A DNA stretch of 64,000 nucleotides from NCBI GenBank assembly GCA_965198025.1, contig OZ240237.1, positions 1,116,001-1,180,000 of the forward strand, written 5' to 3'. The position numbers were made by a program, and so were the translations under genes. Source of the stretch: CAYWWM01 sp965198025. Its GTDB lineage: Bacteria > Acidobacteriota > Terriglobia > 2-12-FULL-54-10. Positions 55,133-64,000 of the stretch are shown here, one piece after another (the first letter of the stretch is position 1; every line of letters starts with the position of its first letter). The notes under the pieces were generated by a model. That model had not been told where the DNA came from. It worked only from the letters and a program-made list of their open reading frames with translations, and made no database searches.

Positions 55133-56422
55133 ATGCTGCAACAGGTTATTGAACTCATCGAGGGGTTAGGCCTCAGTACGCCGATTGCCGCAGCTCTCGC
55201 CCACGCCATCGGGCTGTTGGCCCTGCTTCTGGTGGCCTGGATCGTCTACCTGATCAGCAAGCGAGAGATTCTGCATCTCGCAGAAACGCTCATCAAGAAA
55301 ACAGAGACCCTCTGGGATGACCAGCTCATCAAACATCGGGTCTTTTTCTGGCTCTCCCATCTGGCTCCCGGGATTGTCGTTTACATGCTGGCGCCGCTGG
55401 CCTTCGAGGGGGCGGATCGAATCATCTCGATCCTGCGGGGGGGCGCCCAGATATATATAATTGTCGTCGCCTTGCTTGCGGTCGATGCCTTTCTCAATAC
55501 TTGCCTTGCCATTTACAATACGTTTGTCATTTCGCGTCAGGTTCCTCTCAAGAGCTTTGTTCAAGTCGCCAAGATCATCCTCTATCTCATCGCGATCATC
55601 ATCATTATTGCCTCTCTGCTCGGGCGGTCTCCGGTCTATCTGCTCAGCGGCATAGGCGTGCTGGCATCCGTGCTCATGCTGGTGTTCAAGGACCCGATAC
55701 TCGGATTCGTAGGGGGCATTCAACTTTCAGCCAATCGCATGCTGGCCAGAGGGGACTGGATCGAGATGCCGTCGCATGGCGCCGACGGAGACGTCATTGA
55801 AATTGCCTTGACGACCGTCAAAGTCCAGAACTGGGACAACACAATCACCACGATCCCTACCTATGCTCTCATCACCAATTCATTCAAGAACTGGCAGGGT
55901 ATGTCTGAGTCCGGGGGGCGGCGGATAAAGCGAGCCCTTTATGTGGACATGAACACGATCCAGGTGTGCACGCCGGAGATGATCGAGCGGTTTTCCAGGA
56001 TCCAATACATCTCCGAATATATCCGCACCAAACAAGAGGAACTGGCATCCTGGAACAGGGAACGCAACGTAGACGACAACGTTCCGGTAAACGGCCGCCG
56101 ATTGACGAACGTGGGCACGTTCCGTGTCTACATTCGCGCCTATCTCCGGAACCACCCCAAGATCCACCAGGAAATGACCATGCTGGTGCGCCAGCTCGAT
56201 CCCACAGAACACGGGCTGCCGATAGAGATCTATTGCTTCAGCAACGACCCGGAGTGGGCCAAATACGAAGACATCCAGGCCGACATCTTCGATCACCTTC
56301 TGGCGGTGGCGCAGCAATTTGACCTGCGCATTTTCCAAAATCCAACCGGAAGTGATTTTCGGGCACTTCTTCCGACTGAGCCATCTGCGTCCGCTGTCAA
56401 GTACTCTCCTTTGGAAGTGTAA
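55133..56422 (+). CDS. MscS-family mechanosensitive channel (YbdG/YnaI-like)
   Basis: A 429-residue protein with AGGAG before ATG 55133 (an ATG at 55112 is also possible). Five hydrophobic segments precede the MscS pore helix and beta-domain: LLALLLVAWIVYLI, ILYLIAIIIIIASLLG, VYLLSGIGVLASVLMLVFKDPILGFVGGIQLSANRM (by its ends), GDWIEMPSHGADGDVIEI and NWDNTITTIPTYALITNSFKNW. The long C-terminal cytoplasmic part matches the YbdG type. It opens under membrane tension to release osmolytes. Confidence 0.88.
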   Translation: MLQQVIELIEGLGLSTPIAAALAHAIGLLALLLVAWIVYLISKREILHLAETLIKKTETLWDDQLIKHRVFFWLSHLAPGIVVYMLAPLAFEGADRIISILRGGAQIYIIVVALLAVDAFLNTCLAIYNTFVISRQVPLKSFVQVAKIILYLIAIIIIIASLLGRSPVYLLSGIGVLASVLMLVFKDPILGFVGGIQLSANRMLARGDWIEMPSHGADGDVIEIALTTVKVQNWDNTITTIPTYALITNSFKNWQGMSESGGRRIKRALYVDMNTIQVCTPEMIERFSRIQYISEYIRTKQEELASWNRERNVDDNVPVNGRRLTNVGTFRVYIRAYLRNHPKIHQEMTMLVRQLDPTEHGLPIEIYCFSNDPEWAKYEDIQADIFDHLLAVAQQFDLRIFQNPTGSDFRALLPTEPSASAVKYSPLEV

Positions 56423-56561
56423 TGATGTTGCGATTCGCCTTGCGGAAAGTCGACCAGGATTTAAATCCCGGCACCTGTGTTCAGGGTTCCAATTCGTTGG
56501 CAGTTTCTGTTAGAATCAACCCGGTTGTTTGACCCACTCACTCCATTTGAGGAGAACACGA

Positions 56562-57062
56562 ATGAGCGAAATAACACTGAGGGTGAACGGTAGAACGCAC
56601 ACCGTAGATGTCGACCCTGCAACTCCGCTGCTATACATCTTGCGCAATGATCTCGGCATGCAAGGTCCGCGATTCGGCTGCGGACTGGGCCAGTGCGGTG
56701 CGTGCTCGGTGATCGTCCGCGGGGCGGCCATCCGCTCGTGCACCACGCCGACTTCGGTGGTGCAGGGGGCGGAGATCACCACGCTCGAAGGACTTGGCCA
56801 AGACGGCGCGCTGCACCCGGTGCAGCAGGCCTGGATTGATGAACAGGTCCCGCAGTGCGGCTTCTGCCAAAACGGGCAGATCATGACCGCCAAGGCATTG
56901 CTGGACCAAAACCCAAACCCGACAGACGCCGAAATCCGTGAGGGAATGAACGGCGCCCTGTGCCGTTGCATGACCTACTACCGCATACAAGCCGCTATTC
57001 AACGAGCCGCGAAGCTGATCCAGGCCGCCCGGCAGGATGCGGTCAAGGAGGTGGTCGCATGA
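56562..57062 (+). CDS. [2Fe-2S] subunit of a molybdenum hydroxylase (isoquinoline 1-oxidoreductase alpha-like)
   Basis: ATG 56562 follows GAGGAG. The 166-residue protein has the plant-type cluster CGLGQCGACSVIV with a fourth Cys (RSCTTPTS), and the second cluster CGFCQNGQIM with CRC (ALCRCMTYYRI). This is the small iron-sulfur subunit of xanthine-oxidase-family enzymes. It passes electrons from the molybdenum centre. It overlaps the catalytic subunit by ATGA. No FAD subunit is present, so it is the two-subunit isoquinoline/aldehyde-oxidase type. Confidence 0.9.
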   Translation: MSEITLRVNGRTHTVDVDPATPLLYILRNDLGMQGPRFGCGLGQCGACSVIVRGAAIRSCTTPTSVVQGAEITTLEGLGQDGALHPVQQAWIDEQVPQCGFCQNGQIMTAKALLDQNPNPTDAEIREGMNGALCRCMTYYRIQAAIQRAAKLIQAARQDAVKEVVA

Positions 57063-59467
57063 CAACCTTTACCAGAATTCCAAAGCAGATCGAAGAAACG
57101 ATGGAAAAGTGGAACGGAAAAACCACCCGCCGGGGTTTCCTGAAGAGTTCGGGCCTGTTCGCCGTAAGCGTAGCCGCGATGGGCAACGCCAGCCTGTTGA
57201 GCTCCGTGGCCGGCGCCCAGACGAGTGGAACGGCCCAAGCGGCTGGTCCGTACGCTGACCCCGACTTCCTGCAGCTCGATTCGTGGATCGTGATCCACCA
57301 GAACAACACGGCGACCTTCTACGTGGGCAAGACGGACGGCGGGCAGGGCACGGGAACGGCCTTTCGGCAGATGATGGCCGAAGAGTTGGATATGACGTTC
57401 GACCAGACCGACCTAATTATGGGCCAGACCGACATCACGGTGGACCAGGGAGGCTCGGGCGGTTCGGATGGGATCGAGAGAGATGGCCAAGTCATGCGGC
57501 TCGTGGCGGCTGAAGCACGGCGCGTTTTGCTGGAAATAGCGTCTCGGCAGTTCGGGGTGCCCGCCGGGGAACTGGCCGTCAGCGAAGGCGTCATTAGTGT
57601 CAAAGCGGATTCTTCGCGGAGAGCCACCTACGGAGAGCTGATCGGCGCACAACGCTTTAACGTCATGCTGACCGGCGACGACGTCAATGCCACCACCGGA
57701 GTGGCCGAGATAAAGAATCTCCAGGACTTAAAGGTCATCGGCCAGTCGCCCAACCGTTATGACATACCGCCCAAAGTGGACGGATCGCTTAAATGGGCCG
57801 TGGACGCGAAGGTCCCCGGGATGCTGCACGCGCGCAACGTGAGGCCGCCGACGGCGGGCGCGAAGCTCGTGAGCATCGACGAATCTTCGGTGCAAAACAT
57901 TCCGGGATTCGTGAGAGTGGTGAGCAACGTAAACTATGTGGCGGTGGTGTGTGAACGAGAGGAACAGGCTATCCAGGCGGCCAAGCAGCTCAAGGTCAGT
58001 TGGCAGAAGGCGGCGACACCTCCGTTTCCGGGATCGGAGGAACTGTACAACTATATGAGAACCGCCACACCCACGTCGGTCGTCACGCCCCGGGGCAACA
58101 CCCCGGAGCTGGTCGGCGACCCCGACGCTGCCCTGGCGAACGCGGCGAAAGTGGTCGAAGCCGAATACGAATTTCCGTTCCAGGGGCACACAGCCCTGGG
58201 TCCGGCGCATGCCATGGCCGATCCGTCGAACGGGCAGATGACTATCTGGTCGAACGACATGAAGGCGTATGGTTTGCGCAACGGGGTCGCAGAATTTCTC
58301 GGGATACCGCGCGAGCGCGTACGGGTGATCTGGCAGGAGGGGCCGCAGCTTTACGGGCGCACGGCCGCCGATGACGCCGGCTTCGAAGCCGCCTACCTGG
58401 CCCACGAACTCGGCCGGCCGGTCCGCATGCAGTGGATGCGGCACGAAGAGACGGCCTGGGACGTCAAAGGCCCTGCTTTTACATTCAAGCTGCGCGGAGG
58501 TCTGGACGACCAGGGTAATCTCGTCGCGCTCGACTACCGGGCTCGGACCGCCGACTACAATCACATCGGTTACAACGATCCCAATACCGTGCTCGTCGCG
58601 CAGCTCATGGGGAGAAGGCCACCCGAGCCTGCCCCCGGCGGAGCGAGCACGCCGACGGAGATGTACGCCATCCCGAATCGCCGCAGGCGGACCGAGGTTG
58701 TGAAGCTGCCGCTGGTTTGGGAAACGCCGCTGCGCGTTGGCAACCTGCGCGACCCGAACGGCCCGCAAATTACCTTCGCCGCGGAGTCATTCATTGACGA
58801 GTTGGCGGCTGCGGCGGGCGCTGACCCAGTTGAGTTCCGGCTGAAGCTGCTGACGGCCAGCGACGAGGACAACGATCTCTTCCTGCGGGCGCGGTCGATC
58901 GCGGCGGTGAAAGCCGCGGCCGAGACGTATGGATGGGACACGCGGCCTTCACCCAAACGGCTTGGCACGGGAACTATTCTCACCGGCCGAGGCATCTCGT
59001 ATGTCTACCGTGGCCGGACGGTCGTGGCGGAGATCGCCGAGGTCGAGGTGAATCGCGAAACGGGGCGCGTCTGGGTGAAGCGGCTGGTCTGCGCGCATGA
59101 CTGCGGTTTGGTAATCAACCCGGAAGGCCTGCGCCGCACCATCGAGGGCAACATGCTGCATGGGTTGAGCCGCGCGCTCCATGAGGAAGTGCAGTTCGAC
59201 ACCGAGAAGGTCACGAGCGTCGATTGGTTCACGCACCCTTCGATCCGTCACGTCGACGCGCCGGCCCAGGTCGAAGTCGTGTTCGTCAATGGAGACCCCA
59301 ACCTGAATCGGCCGGATCTCGCGCCATATGGAGCCGGGGAGGCGTCCATCAAGCCGACGGTTGCGGCGGTTGCCAACGCCATCTACGACGCCACCGGCGT
59401 ACGCATCCGGCGGGTTCCGTTCCGAAGCAACCGCGTGCTGGCAGCCCTGCGAGCCGCCCGCGTGTAG
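57059..59467 (+). CDS. Molybdopterin-binding subunit of a two-subunit molybdenum hydroxylase
   Basis: An 802-residue catalytic subunit with a Tat signal (KTTRRGFLKSSGLFAVSVA), hence periplasmic. The conserved molybdopterin segments include FYVGKTDGGQGTGTAFRQMMAEEL, VDQGGSGGSDG, LKVIGQSPNRYDIPPKVDG, PVRMQWMRHEETAWDVKGP, LVCAHDCGLVINPEGLRRTIEG and YGAGEASIKPTVAAVANAI. The final GAGE carries the catalytic glutamate. It hydroxylates an N-heterocycle or aldehyde with water (family knowledge); the substrate is unknown. The start overlaps the [2Fe-2S] gene. Confidence 0.9.
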   Translation: MTTFTRIPKQIEETMEKWNGKTTRRGFLKSSGLFAVSVAAMGNASLLSSVAGAQTSGTAQAAGPYADPDFLQLDSWIVIHQNNTATFYVGKTDGGQGTGTAFRQMMAEELDMTFDQTDLIMGQTDITVDQGGSGGSDGIERDGQVMRLVAAEARRVLLEIASRQFGVPAGELAVSEGVISVKADSSRRATYGELIGAQRFNVMLTGDDVNATTGVAEIKNLQDLKVIGQSPNRYDIPPKVDGSLKWAVDAKVPGMLHARNVRPPTAGAKLVSIDESSVQNIPGFVRVVSNVNYVAVVCEREEQAIQAAKQLKVSWQKAATPPFPGSEELYNYMRTATPTSVVTPRGNTPELVGDPDAALANAAKVVEAEYEFPFQGHTALGPAHAMADPSNGQMTIWSNDMKAYGLRNGVAEFLGIPRERVRVIWQEGPQLYGRTAADDAGFEAAYLAHELGRPVRMQWMRHEETAWDVKGPAFTFKLRGGLDDQGNLVALDYRARTADYNHIGYNDPNTVLVAQLMGRRPPEPAPGGASTPTEMYAIPNRRRRTEVVKLPLVWETPLRVGNLRDPNGPQITFAAESFIDELAAAAGADPVEFRLKLLTASDEDNDLFLRARSIAAVKAAAETYGWDTRPSPKRLGTGTILTGRGISYVYRGRTVVAEIAEVEVNRETGRVWVKRLVCAHDCGLVINPEGLRRTIEGNMLHGLSRALHEEVQFDTEKVTSVDWFTHPSIRHVDAPAQVEVVFVNGDPNLNRPDLAPYGAGEASIKPTVAAVANAIYDATGVRIRRVPFRSNRVLAALRAARV

Positions 59468-59620
59468 CGGAGTCAGAAGCTGCAGTTCCATCCGAATGTA
59501 CTGCTCTGCGGATGATCGCATGATCCGCGCAGAGTCGGTCGTGCGAGCATAGGAACCCGGGACTAATCCATTGATTTTGGTACGGGGATGGTACGGGGTT
59601 CGCAGCCGATATTTGGACAG

Positions 59621-59947
59621 CTACACCGCCGTTGGTGGAGGCACCATCACCACCAGGACAACCAATCGATCAGGTCCAGGATTTCTCAAGGAGTGTGCCT
59701 CCCCCGAACGTGCCAGGACAAAGTCGCCCGTCTGAATGCGTGAGAGTTGCGAGCCCACTGTCACCTCGCCCTTTCCTTCGAGCACGAGGTAGAATTTATC
59801 CTGTCCTTCGTGTGTATGCAGCCGGTGCTCTTGCCCTGGCTCGAATGCATTCAGTCCGGCAAACAGGTGTGGGGTTGCGGCCAGAGTGGCCTTGCCCAAT
59901 CTTTCCCGATGGAAAACAGCTGAGGAAGCAACCTTGTGGATAATCAT
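59621..59947 (-). CDS. Small cupin protein
   Basis: A 108-residue single-domain cupin. PGQEHRLHTHEGQDKFYLVLEGKGEVTVG holds the metal-binding motif 1 (His, His, Glu), and TGDFVLARSGEAHSLRNPG holds motif 2 His. Such proteins are mono-metal dioxygenases, isomerases or simple binders; no further assignment is possible. It lies alone, convergent with the molybdenum enzyme genes. Confidence 0.75.
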   Translation of the reverse strand: MIIHKVASSAVFHRERLGKATLAATPHLFAGLNAFEPGQEHRLHTHEGQDKFYLVLEGKGEVTVGSQLSRIQTGDFVLARSGEAHSLRNPGPDRLVVLVVMVPPPTAV

Positions 59948-60252
59948 GCTGAGTATTGTCGCATGACTCGGCAGCCGCGATCGAGAGAGGTTTCATGATC
60001 CCAACATGTTTCCGTACCGTGATGAAACTTGACTCTGCGGACACCCTACGTCACCTGCATTTTCGTACTGACTCAACGTTCAGAGGCCAAGCCATCCATG
60101 TTTGCGGTGGACAGATCATGTCCTGGAAGCTGTTGAGCTTTTTCATAACCTGATACAATGGATTTTTTGCCTTGGGATCGCAGTTCGAGATACCGGATAC
60201 CTATCCGTTCCTCGGAATACCGGTACTCGGACAGACTTACAGGAGGTACACG
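59948..60252. other. Intergenic region before the amidohydrolase
   Basis: 305 bp divergent region. TTGAGC and TACAAT at about 60133-60159 could form a promoter for the amidohydrolase, with a spacer of 15 bp. AGGAGGT at 60241-60247 is its ribosome-binding site. No gene is seen. Confidence 0.35.
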
Positions 60253-62145
60253 ATGATTGTGACCGGCCGCAACCTTTCCCGACTTTTCTTCTTGGGGGTG
60301 CTCCTTCTTCTGCAATGCACGAACATTCGGTCCGCAGCTCTGGAGGCTGACTGGGTACTTTATAACGGAAAGATCTTGACGGCGGATGCTGAAGACCCCG
60401 GCACTTTCACGATTGCACAGGCAGTTGCGATCTACGATGGGAAGTTCGTTGTGGTCGGAAGCAACCAGGAGGCGCTGGACACGGCGGGGCCCGGCACGCG
60501 CAGGATTGATCTGGCTGGCAAGACGGTACTTCCAGGATTGATCGAGACCCATCTGCATGTTCACACCCAGGCATTGTCTCATCATGCGCGCGGAGTGGTG
60601 GAGATTCAGCCCTCCTTGATCTCATGGTCCAGCAAAGAACAGGGCTTGGCACAGTTGCGCAGTCAGGCTGTTCTAAAGCGGCCCGGCGAGTGGGTCGCCG
60701 CGGTTGTAGTGGGACGAAGCCGACTGGACGGTATGGTTTTGGGGATGTCGATTGCGAACGGCAATTCACTCACGCCAAGCTTAGCTGAACTGGATGCGGC
60801 AGTTCCAGGCAATCCCCTCTACTTGATGCTTGGAAATGAAGAACCCGCCATCGTCAACTCACAGGCGCTCAATCTCCTGCTCGCTCGGTATCCCAACGGC
60901 TTCCCAACGATCGTTCGAGACACGGACGGCAATCCCACTGGCGTATTGAAAGGGCCGGTCGCGCGCTTGATGGGGGAGTTCTTGCCCGAGTGGACTGCCG
61001 AGGAAGTCCGGAAACTGGCGCCCATGTTCCGACGGGAATTAGAAGAACCCGCAGCCCGTGGCTTGACCACCGTGGCCACTCGCGTTGACGACAACTCCAT
61101 GCGCGTCTATCAGCTTTTGGACGAGCAGGGAGAAATGCCGGTTCGTCTGTCCTACGTTTCCCAGATCGCTGACCACTCCCCCGTCGCAGAAGTCCTGTTT
61201 CGACGAGTTCCTATGCGGGCCGGGCACGGCACTTCCTGGCTTTGGTCATCCGGTGCGACGGTGGGGAACATCGAGGGGACGACTGGTCCGCAGGCCGGTG
61301 CGGCTTGCATTCACGGGACTTATCCGCGCGAGTCATCCAAATTCCCGGCTTGGCTGCAACAGCCTTGGGGTCCACACGGAGACTGCAAGCTGACTGGCGA
61401 TCCAAACAATACAGTCCTCCGGGACTTCCTGCTTGCTGCGGCGCGATACGGCTGGGCAGTTTCCAACGTCCATGCCAACGGAGACCGCAGCCTGGATGAT
61501 TATATGGATGTGTTGGAGGAAGCTGAGAATCGGTATTCGATCCGCGCAGCCGATCTTCGGTTCTCACTCGATCACTGCGGACACCTTACCGAGCCACAGG
61601 CACAACGCGCCCAACGCTTGGGGATCAGTTTCACCTGCACGCCCGTTTCATTCAACGACGCGGAGAGCCAAGTCGTAGGGGCGTATGCAGTCATATACGA
61701 TCGGGAAACCGCTGCCGACTCCTACAGCCCGTTTCAACGTTTAGTGCGCCTGGGCATGAAACCCTCCATTCATTGCGAAGGCCATCAGGACTGGCCGTTT
61801 ACCTGTTTGCAGTGGGCCATCACGCGAATAGACAAGGTCACGGGTGAGGTCTGGGGGCTACAGCAGAGAATCGACCGGCGGGAAGCCCTTTACACCTACA
61901 CCCGGTGGGCTGCCTGGCATGTGTGGAAAGAAGAAGACATCGGCTCGATCGAAGCGGGCAAGTGGGCTGACCTCGTGGTGATTGACCGAGACTATCTTGC
62001 AGTCCCGGAGAACGAGATCCTGCAAATCAACCCTCTGTTGACGATCGTGGGAGGAGAAGTTCGATACAGCGAACCAAGCTACGCCGAGAGTATGGACCTG
62101 CCTGCAATTGGCTTTCAGGCTCCGGCCGACTGGTGGGAACGCTGA
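60253..62145 (+). CDS. Exported amidohydrolase (YtcJ-like)
   Basis: A 630-residue metal-dependent hydrolase. A signal peptide (LFFLGVLLLLQCTNIRSAA) is followed by WVLYNGKILTADAEDPGTFTIAQAVAIYDGKFVVVGSN, the metal site GLIETHLHVHTQ, later FSLDHCGHLTE and KPSIHCEGHQDWPFT, and a C-terminal IGSIEAGKWADLVVIDRDYLAVPENEIL (each shown by its ends). This is the YtcJ/amidohydrolase-3 pattern, acting on formamide- or amide-like bonds in the periplasm. Substrate unknown. ATG 60253 follows AGGAGGT. It lies upstream of the second TonB receptor. Confidence 0.88.
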   Translation: MIVTGRNLSRLFFLGVLLLLQCTNIRSAALEADWVLYNGKILTADAEDPGTFTIAQAVAIYDGKFVVVGSNQEALDTAGPGTRRIDLAGKTVLPGLIETHLHVHTQALSHHARGVVEIQPSLISWSSKEQGLAQLRSQAVLKRPGEWVAAVVVGRSRLDGMVLGMSIANGNSLTPSLAELDAAVPGNPLYLMLGNEEPAIVNSQALNLLLARYPNGFPTIVRDTDGNPTGVLKGPVARLMGEFLPEWTAEEVRKLAPMFRRELEEPAARGLTTVATRVDDNSMRVYQLLDEQGEMPVRLSYVSQIADHSPVAEVLFRRVPMRAGHGTSWLWSSGATVGNIEGTTGPQAGAACIHGTYPRESSKFPAWLQQPWGPHGDCKLTGDPNNTVLRDFLLAAARYGWAVSNVHANGDRSLDDYMDVLEEAENRYSIRAADLRFSLDHCGHLTEPQAQRAQRLGISFTCTPVSFNDAESQVVGAYAVIYDRETAADSYSPFQRLVRLGMKPSIHCEGHQDWPFTCLQWAITRIDKVTGEVWGLQQRIDRREALYTYTRWAAWHVWKEEDIGSIEAGKWADLVVIDRDYLAVPENEILQINPLLTIVGGEVRYSEPSYAESMDLPAIGFQAPADWWER

Positions 62146-62257
62146 CCGACAAAGTTCGGACTCTTGGCAGGCATCCTGGAACTGACCGAAAGGGGTTCAG
62201 GGCAAGAACGGGTTTGTGGGGCGATTTGCTTTGCAGCGAAGGAGGATGGAACAAGCG

Positions 62258-64000
62258 GTGATACGAAAGGCATCTCCAGTCGTTCTTCTGGTCCTCTTTC
62301 TGTGGGGCAGCGCCCAGCTGTGGAGTCAGGAGCCCTCCGGCACGGCGAGCGCTTCGGATACGGTAACAGGCGCCGGTGAGGACCCCCGGGCCGCCGGAGA
62401 GGAGCCGATCGGAGAACAGAAGGAAGATCAGCCTTCCACACCCTCTTCCCCAGGGGAGCAGATCACGGAGATTCAACTTTCCGGTCTGCCGCTTAACGGC
62501 CGCAGCTACAGTCAGCTTGCGACATTACAGGCCGGAGTCTCCGACCCCTCCGGCGGCTCGGCGACGCGCGGAGGCGGTAGCGGCAGCCTGACCGTGGTGG
62601 GTGGACGCTCCACCTCCAACAATTTCCTGCTCGATGGAACCAACATTATGGATGCCCAGAACCAAGTTCCACGAAGCGCCGCCGGGGTCCAACTCGGTTC
62701 CGATGCGGTGCTTGAGGTGGAAGTGCTCAGTTCCCAGTATGGGCCGGAATATGGACGGAACAGCGGTGGCGTGCTCAACTCCATCACGCGATCAGGAACT
62801 CCCCGGTTTCACGGCACGTTTTTTGAATACTTCCGCAACAGCAAGCTGGACGCCCGCAACGTTTTTGATCCGGGCCCGGAACCGACCCCGTTCAAGAGGA
62901 ACCAATTCGGCGCCACGATCACAGGGCCGGTCTGGAGAGACCGTACGTTCTTCATGACGAGTTACGAAGGATTGCTGGACCGGCTGACCGAAACCAATGT
63001 GAATTTCTTCCCCGACGCGCTGGCACGGCAAGGCATCTTGACGGATTGCAACGGCTCTGTCATCCAGGAGATCAAAGTCGGCAACCCACATACAGGAACA
63101 GAAGAGACCGGGATACATCCCCGGGTCAAGCCCTACCTGAATTTCTACCCTTTGCCGGATTCGGACTGCCGAGGGGGCGGGATCGCCGAGAAGGCTGGAG
63201 AGCAGTTTCAGCCGACCAGTGAGAATTTCTTTACGGTCCGCCTGGACCATCAGATTTCCGACCGCAACAGCTTGTTCGTGCGATACACGTTCGACGATGC
63301 GACCAGCCAGAGCGGTGAGGACAATTTTCTCTGGACGCGCCTCACCGAAAGCCGGCAACAGTATGTAACCTTGGTCGAATCGCATATCTTCGATCCCAGA
63401 ACCCTGCTCTCGGTCCGGCTGGGTTATACGCGAGCCACCCAGAATTCCGACTACGTAGAAATGCTGGATATCCCGCGTTCGGCGTTCTTCGTTGCGGACG
63501 CTCCTCATCTCGGCCAGATCATCGTCCCTTCGATGACCTCTCTGGGGTCTTTCCCGGTGCAACCCGGAGTGAATGTCACCAACACGTTTCAAGTTTCTTC
63601 CGACGTAATCCTGCAGAGAGGAACCCATTCGCTGCGGCTGGGCGGCGAGGTCCACCGGTACCGATGGGACTCTGACAGCCAGTACATGAGATCGGGCCAG
63701 TGGCGATTCAACAGCCTGGCAAGTTTTCTGCAAGGCGGTCCTCGGGGCACCAATCTGCAACTTTCCTTGCCGGGAGGAAGTAATGCCCGCAAGTTCCGAC
63801 AGACATTGATGGGATTGTACTTCCAGGACCAGTACCGGGTCACCCCGAAGCTGCAACTGAACCTCGGACTGCGGTATGAGTTTGTTACGCTCATCCGGGA
63901 GAGGGATGGCGAGCTCGCATACCTGATTGATCCGTTCACCGACACCGACATTCAGACTGGCTCACCCCTTTCGCACAATCCCTCGCTGGCGAGCCTGGCG
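62258..64000 (+). CDS. TonB-dependent receptor, 3'-truncated by the window
   Basis: The gene runs off the right edge; no stop is reached in 581 codons. I chose the GTG at 62258, twelve bases after GGAGG; the ATG at 62246 directly abuts that GGAGG and seems too close. A signal peptide (SPVVLLVLFLWGSAQLWSQ) is followed by a Pro/Glu/Ser-rich spacer instead of the CarboxypepD domain seen in the 5070-8513 receptor. The plug starts GLPLNGRSYSQLATLQAGV, close to ELPLNGRSYDQLALLQPGI in the first receptor, then SNNFLLDGTNIMD and YGPEYGRNSGGVLNSITRSGT. Barrel strands follow (GLYFQDQYRVTPKLQLNLGLRYEFV). Confidence 0.85.
   Translation, partial: MIRKASPVVLLVLFLWGSAQLWSQEPSGTASASDTVTGAGEDPRAAGEEPIGEQKEDQPSTPSSPGEQITEIQLSGLPLNGRSYSQLATLQAGVSDPSGGSATRGGGSGSLTVVGGRSTSNNFLLDGTNIMDAQNQVPRSAAGVQLGSDAVLEVEVLSSQYGPEYGRNSGGVLNSITRSGTPRFHGTFFEYFRNSKLDARNVFDPGPEPTPFKRNQFGATITGPVWRDRTFFMTSYEGLLDRLTETNVNFFPDALARQGILTDCNGSVIQEIKVGNPHTGTEETGIHPRVKPYLNFYPLPDSDCRGGGIAEKAGEQFQPTSENFFTVRLDHQISDRNSLFVRYTFDDATSQSGEDNFLWTRLTESRQQYVTLVESHIFDPRTLLSVRLGYTRATQNSDYVEMLDIPRSAFFVADAPHLGQIIVPSMTSLGSFPVQPGVNVTNTFQVSSDVILQRGTHSLRLGGEVHRYRWDSDSQYMRSGQWRFNSLASFLQGGPRGTNLQLSLPGGSNARKFRQTLMGLYFQDQYRVTPKLQLNLGLRYEFVTLIRERDGELAYLIDPFTDTDIQTGSPLSHNPSLASLA

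Overview
The window is high-GC, densely coded bacterial DNA. Its gene set points to an Acidobacteriota genome, probably a Bryobacterales- or Vicinamibacteria-like environmental lineage. The pointers are TonB-dependent receptors of the Oar type, a DUF1592/DUF1552 secreted pair, DUF6152 and 'DGKPDLSGVW' secreted proteins, NHL-type propeller proteins, a PQQ-dependent dehydrogenase and HslVU. This placement rests on family composition only; no marker gene was compared. No prophage, CRISPR array or intact insertion sequence was seen.

Layout. 1-5.0 kb: the end of a secreted protein, a tRNA-Ile2(CAU), a gene remnant, NHL-propeller copy A and a hypothetical secreted protein. 5.1-8.6 kb: a TonB-dependent receptor with a strong terminator. 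8.7-17.9 kb (minus): a long apparent operon, read from 17.9 down, encoding a heme-oxygenase-like diiron (PqqC/TenA-fold) protein, a DapA-family lyase, NHL-propeller copy B, a gentisate-dioxygenase-like bicupin and a complete ABC importer. 18.4-21.6 kb (plus): DUF6152, a secreted protein, and a fused carboxypeptidase-like/CxxCH/Vgb-like propeller protein. 21.7-25.7 kb (minus): a PQQ dehydrogenase followed by NHL-propeller copy C. 26-29.6 kb (plus): a periplasmic MBL hydrolase and a GMC oxidoreductase with its Tat-exported small subunit. 30-38.3 kb (plus): hslVU, a FnIII lipoprotein, and a biotin-dependent acyl-CoA carboxylase whose subunit genes are split by a HicBA-type toxin-antitoxin pair between 100-bp direct repeats. 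38.4-42.1 kb (minus): methyltransferase, HAD hydrolase, peptidyl-prolyl isomerase, thiE and a small membrane protein. 42.2-44.9 kb (plus): argC-argB-GNAT behind a promoter that overlaps tandem ARG-box-like sites. 45-52 kb (minus): YtxH, a DnaC-like ATPase, and an ankyrin/DUF1552/DUF1592 cluster. 52-59.5 kb (plus): aminotransferase, class-I amidotransferase, EamA permease, MscS-type channel and a two-subunit molybdenum hydroxylase. 59.6-64 kb: cupin, amidohydrolase and a second TonB receptor running off the window.

The most notable result is the NHL-propeller family. All three copies (A, B, C) carry one in-frame TGA at exactly the same place, after Val-Pro-Asn and before Val-Ala-His-Pro-Gln. 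The frame then stays open for about 280-290 more codons to a TAG stop. The TGA falls inside a propeller blade. In all three, the same distance downstream, an RNA hairpin with a GG-starting loop can form, and it keeps its pairing through silent paired changes. The best reading is a new family of secreted or periplasm-facing selenoproteins of about 730-740 residues, with Sec decoded by a bacterial SECIS-like element. Two copies sit in redox operons, next to a PQQ dehydrogenase and next to a diiron protein plus ring-cleavage-type dioxygenase, which fits a redox role. Termination at TGA followed by reinitiation at the adjacent GTG is the main alternative.
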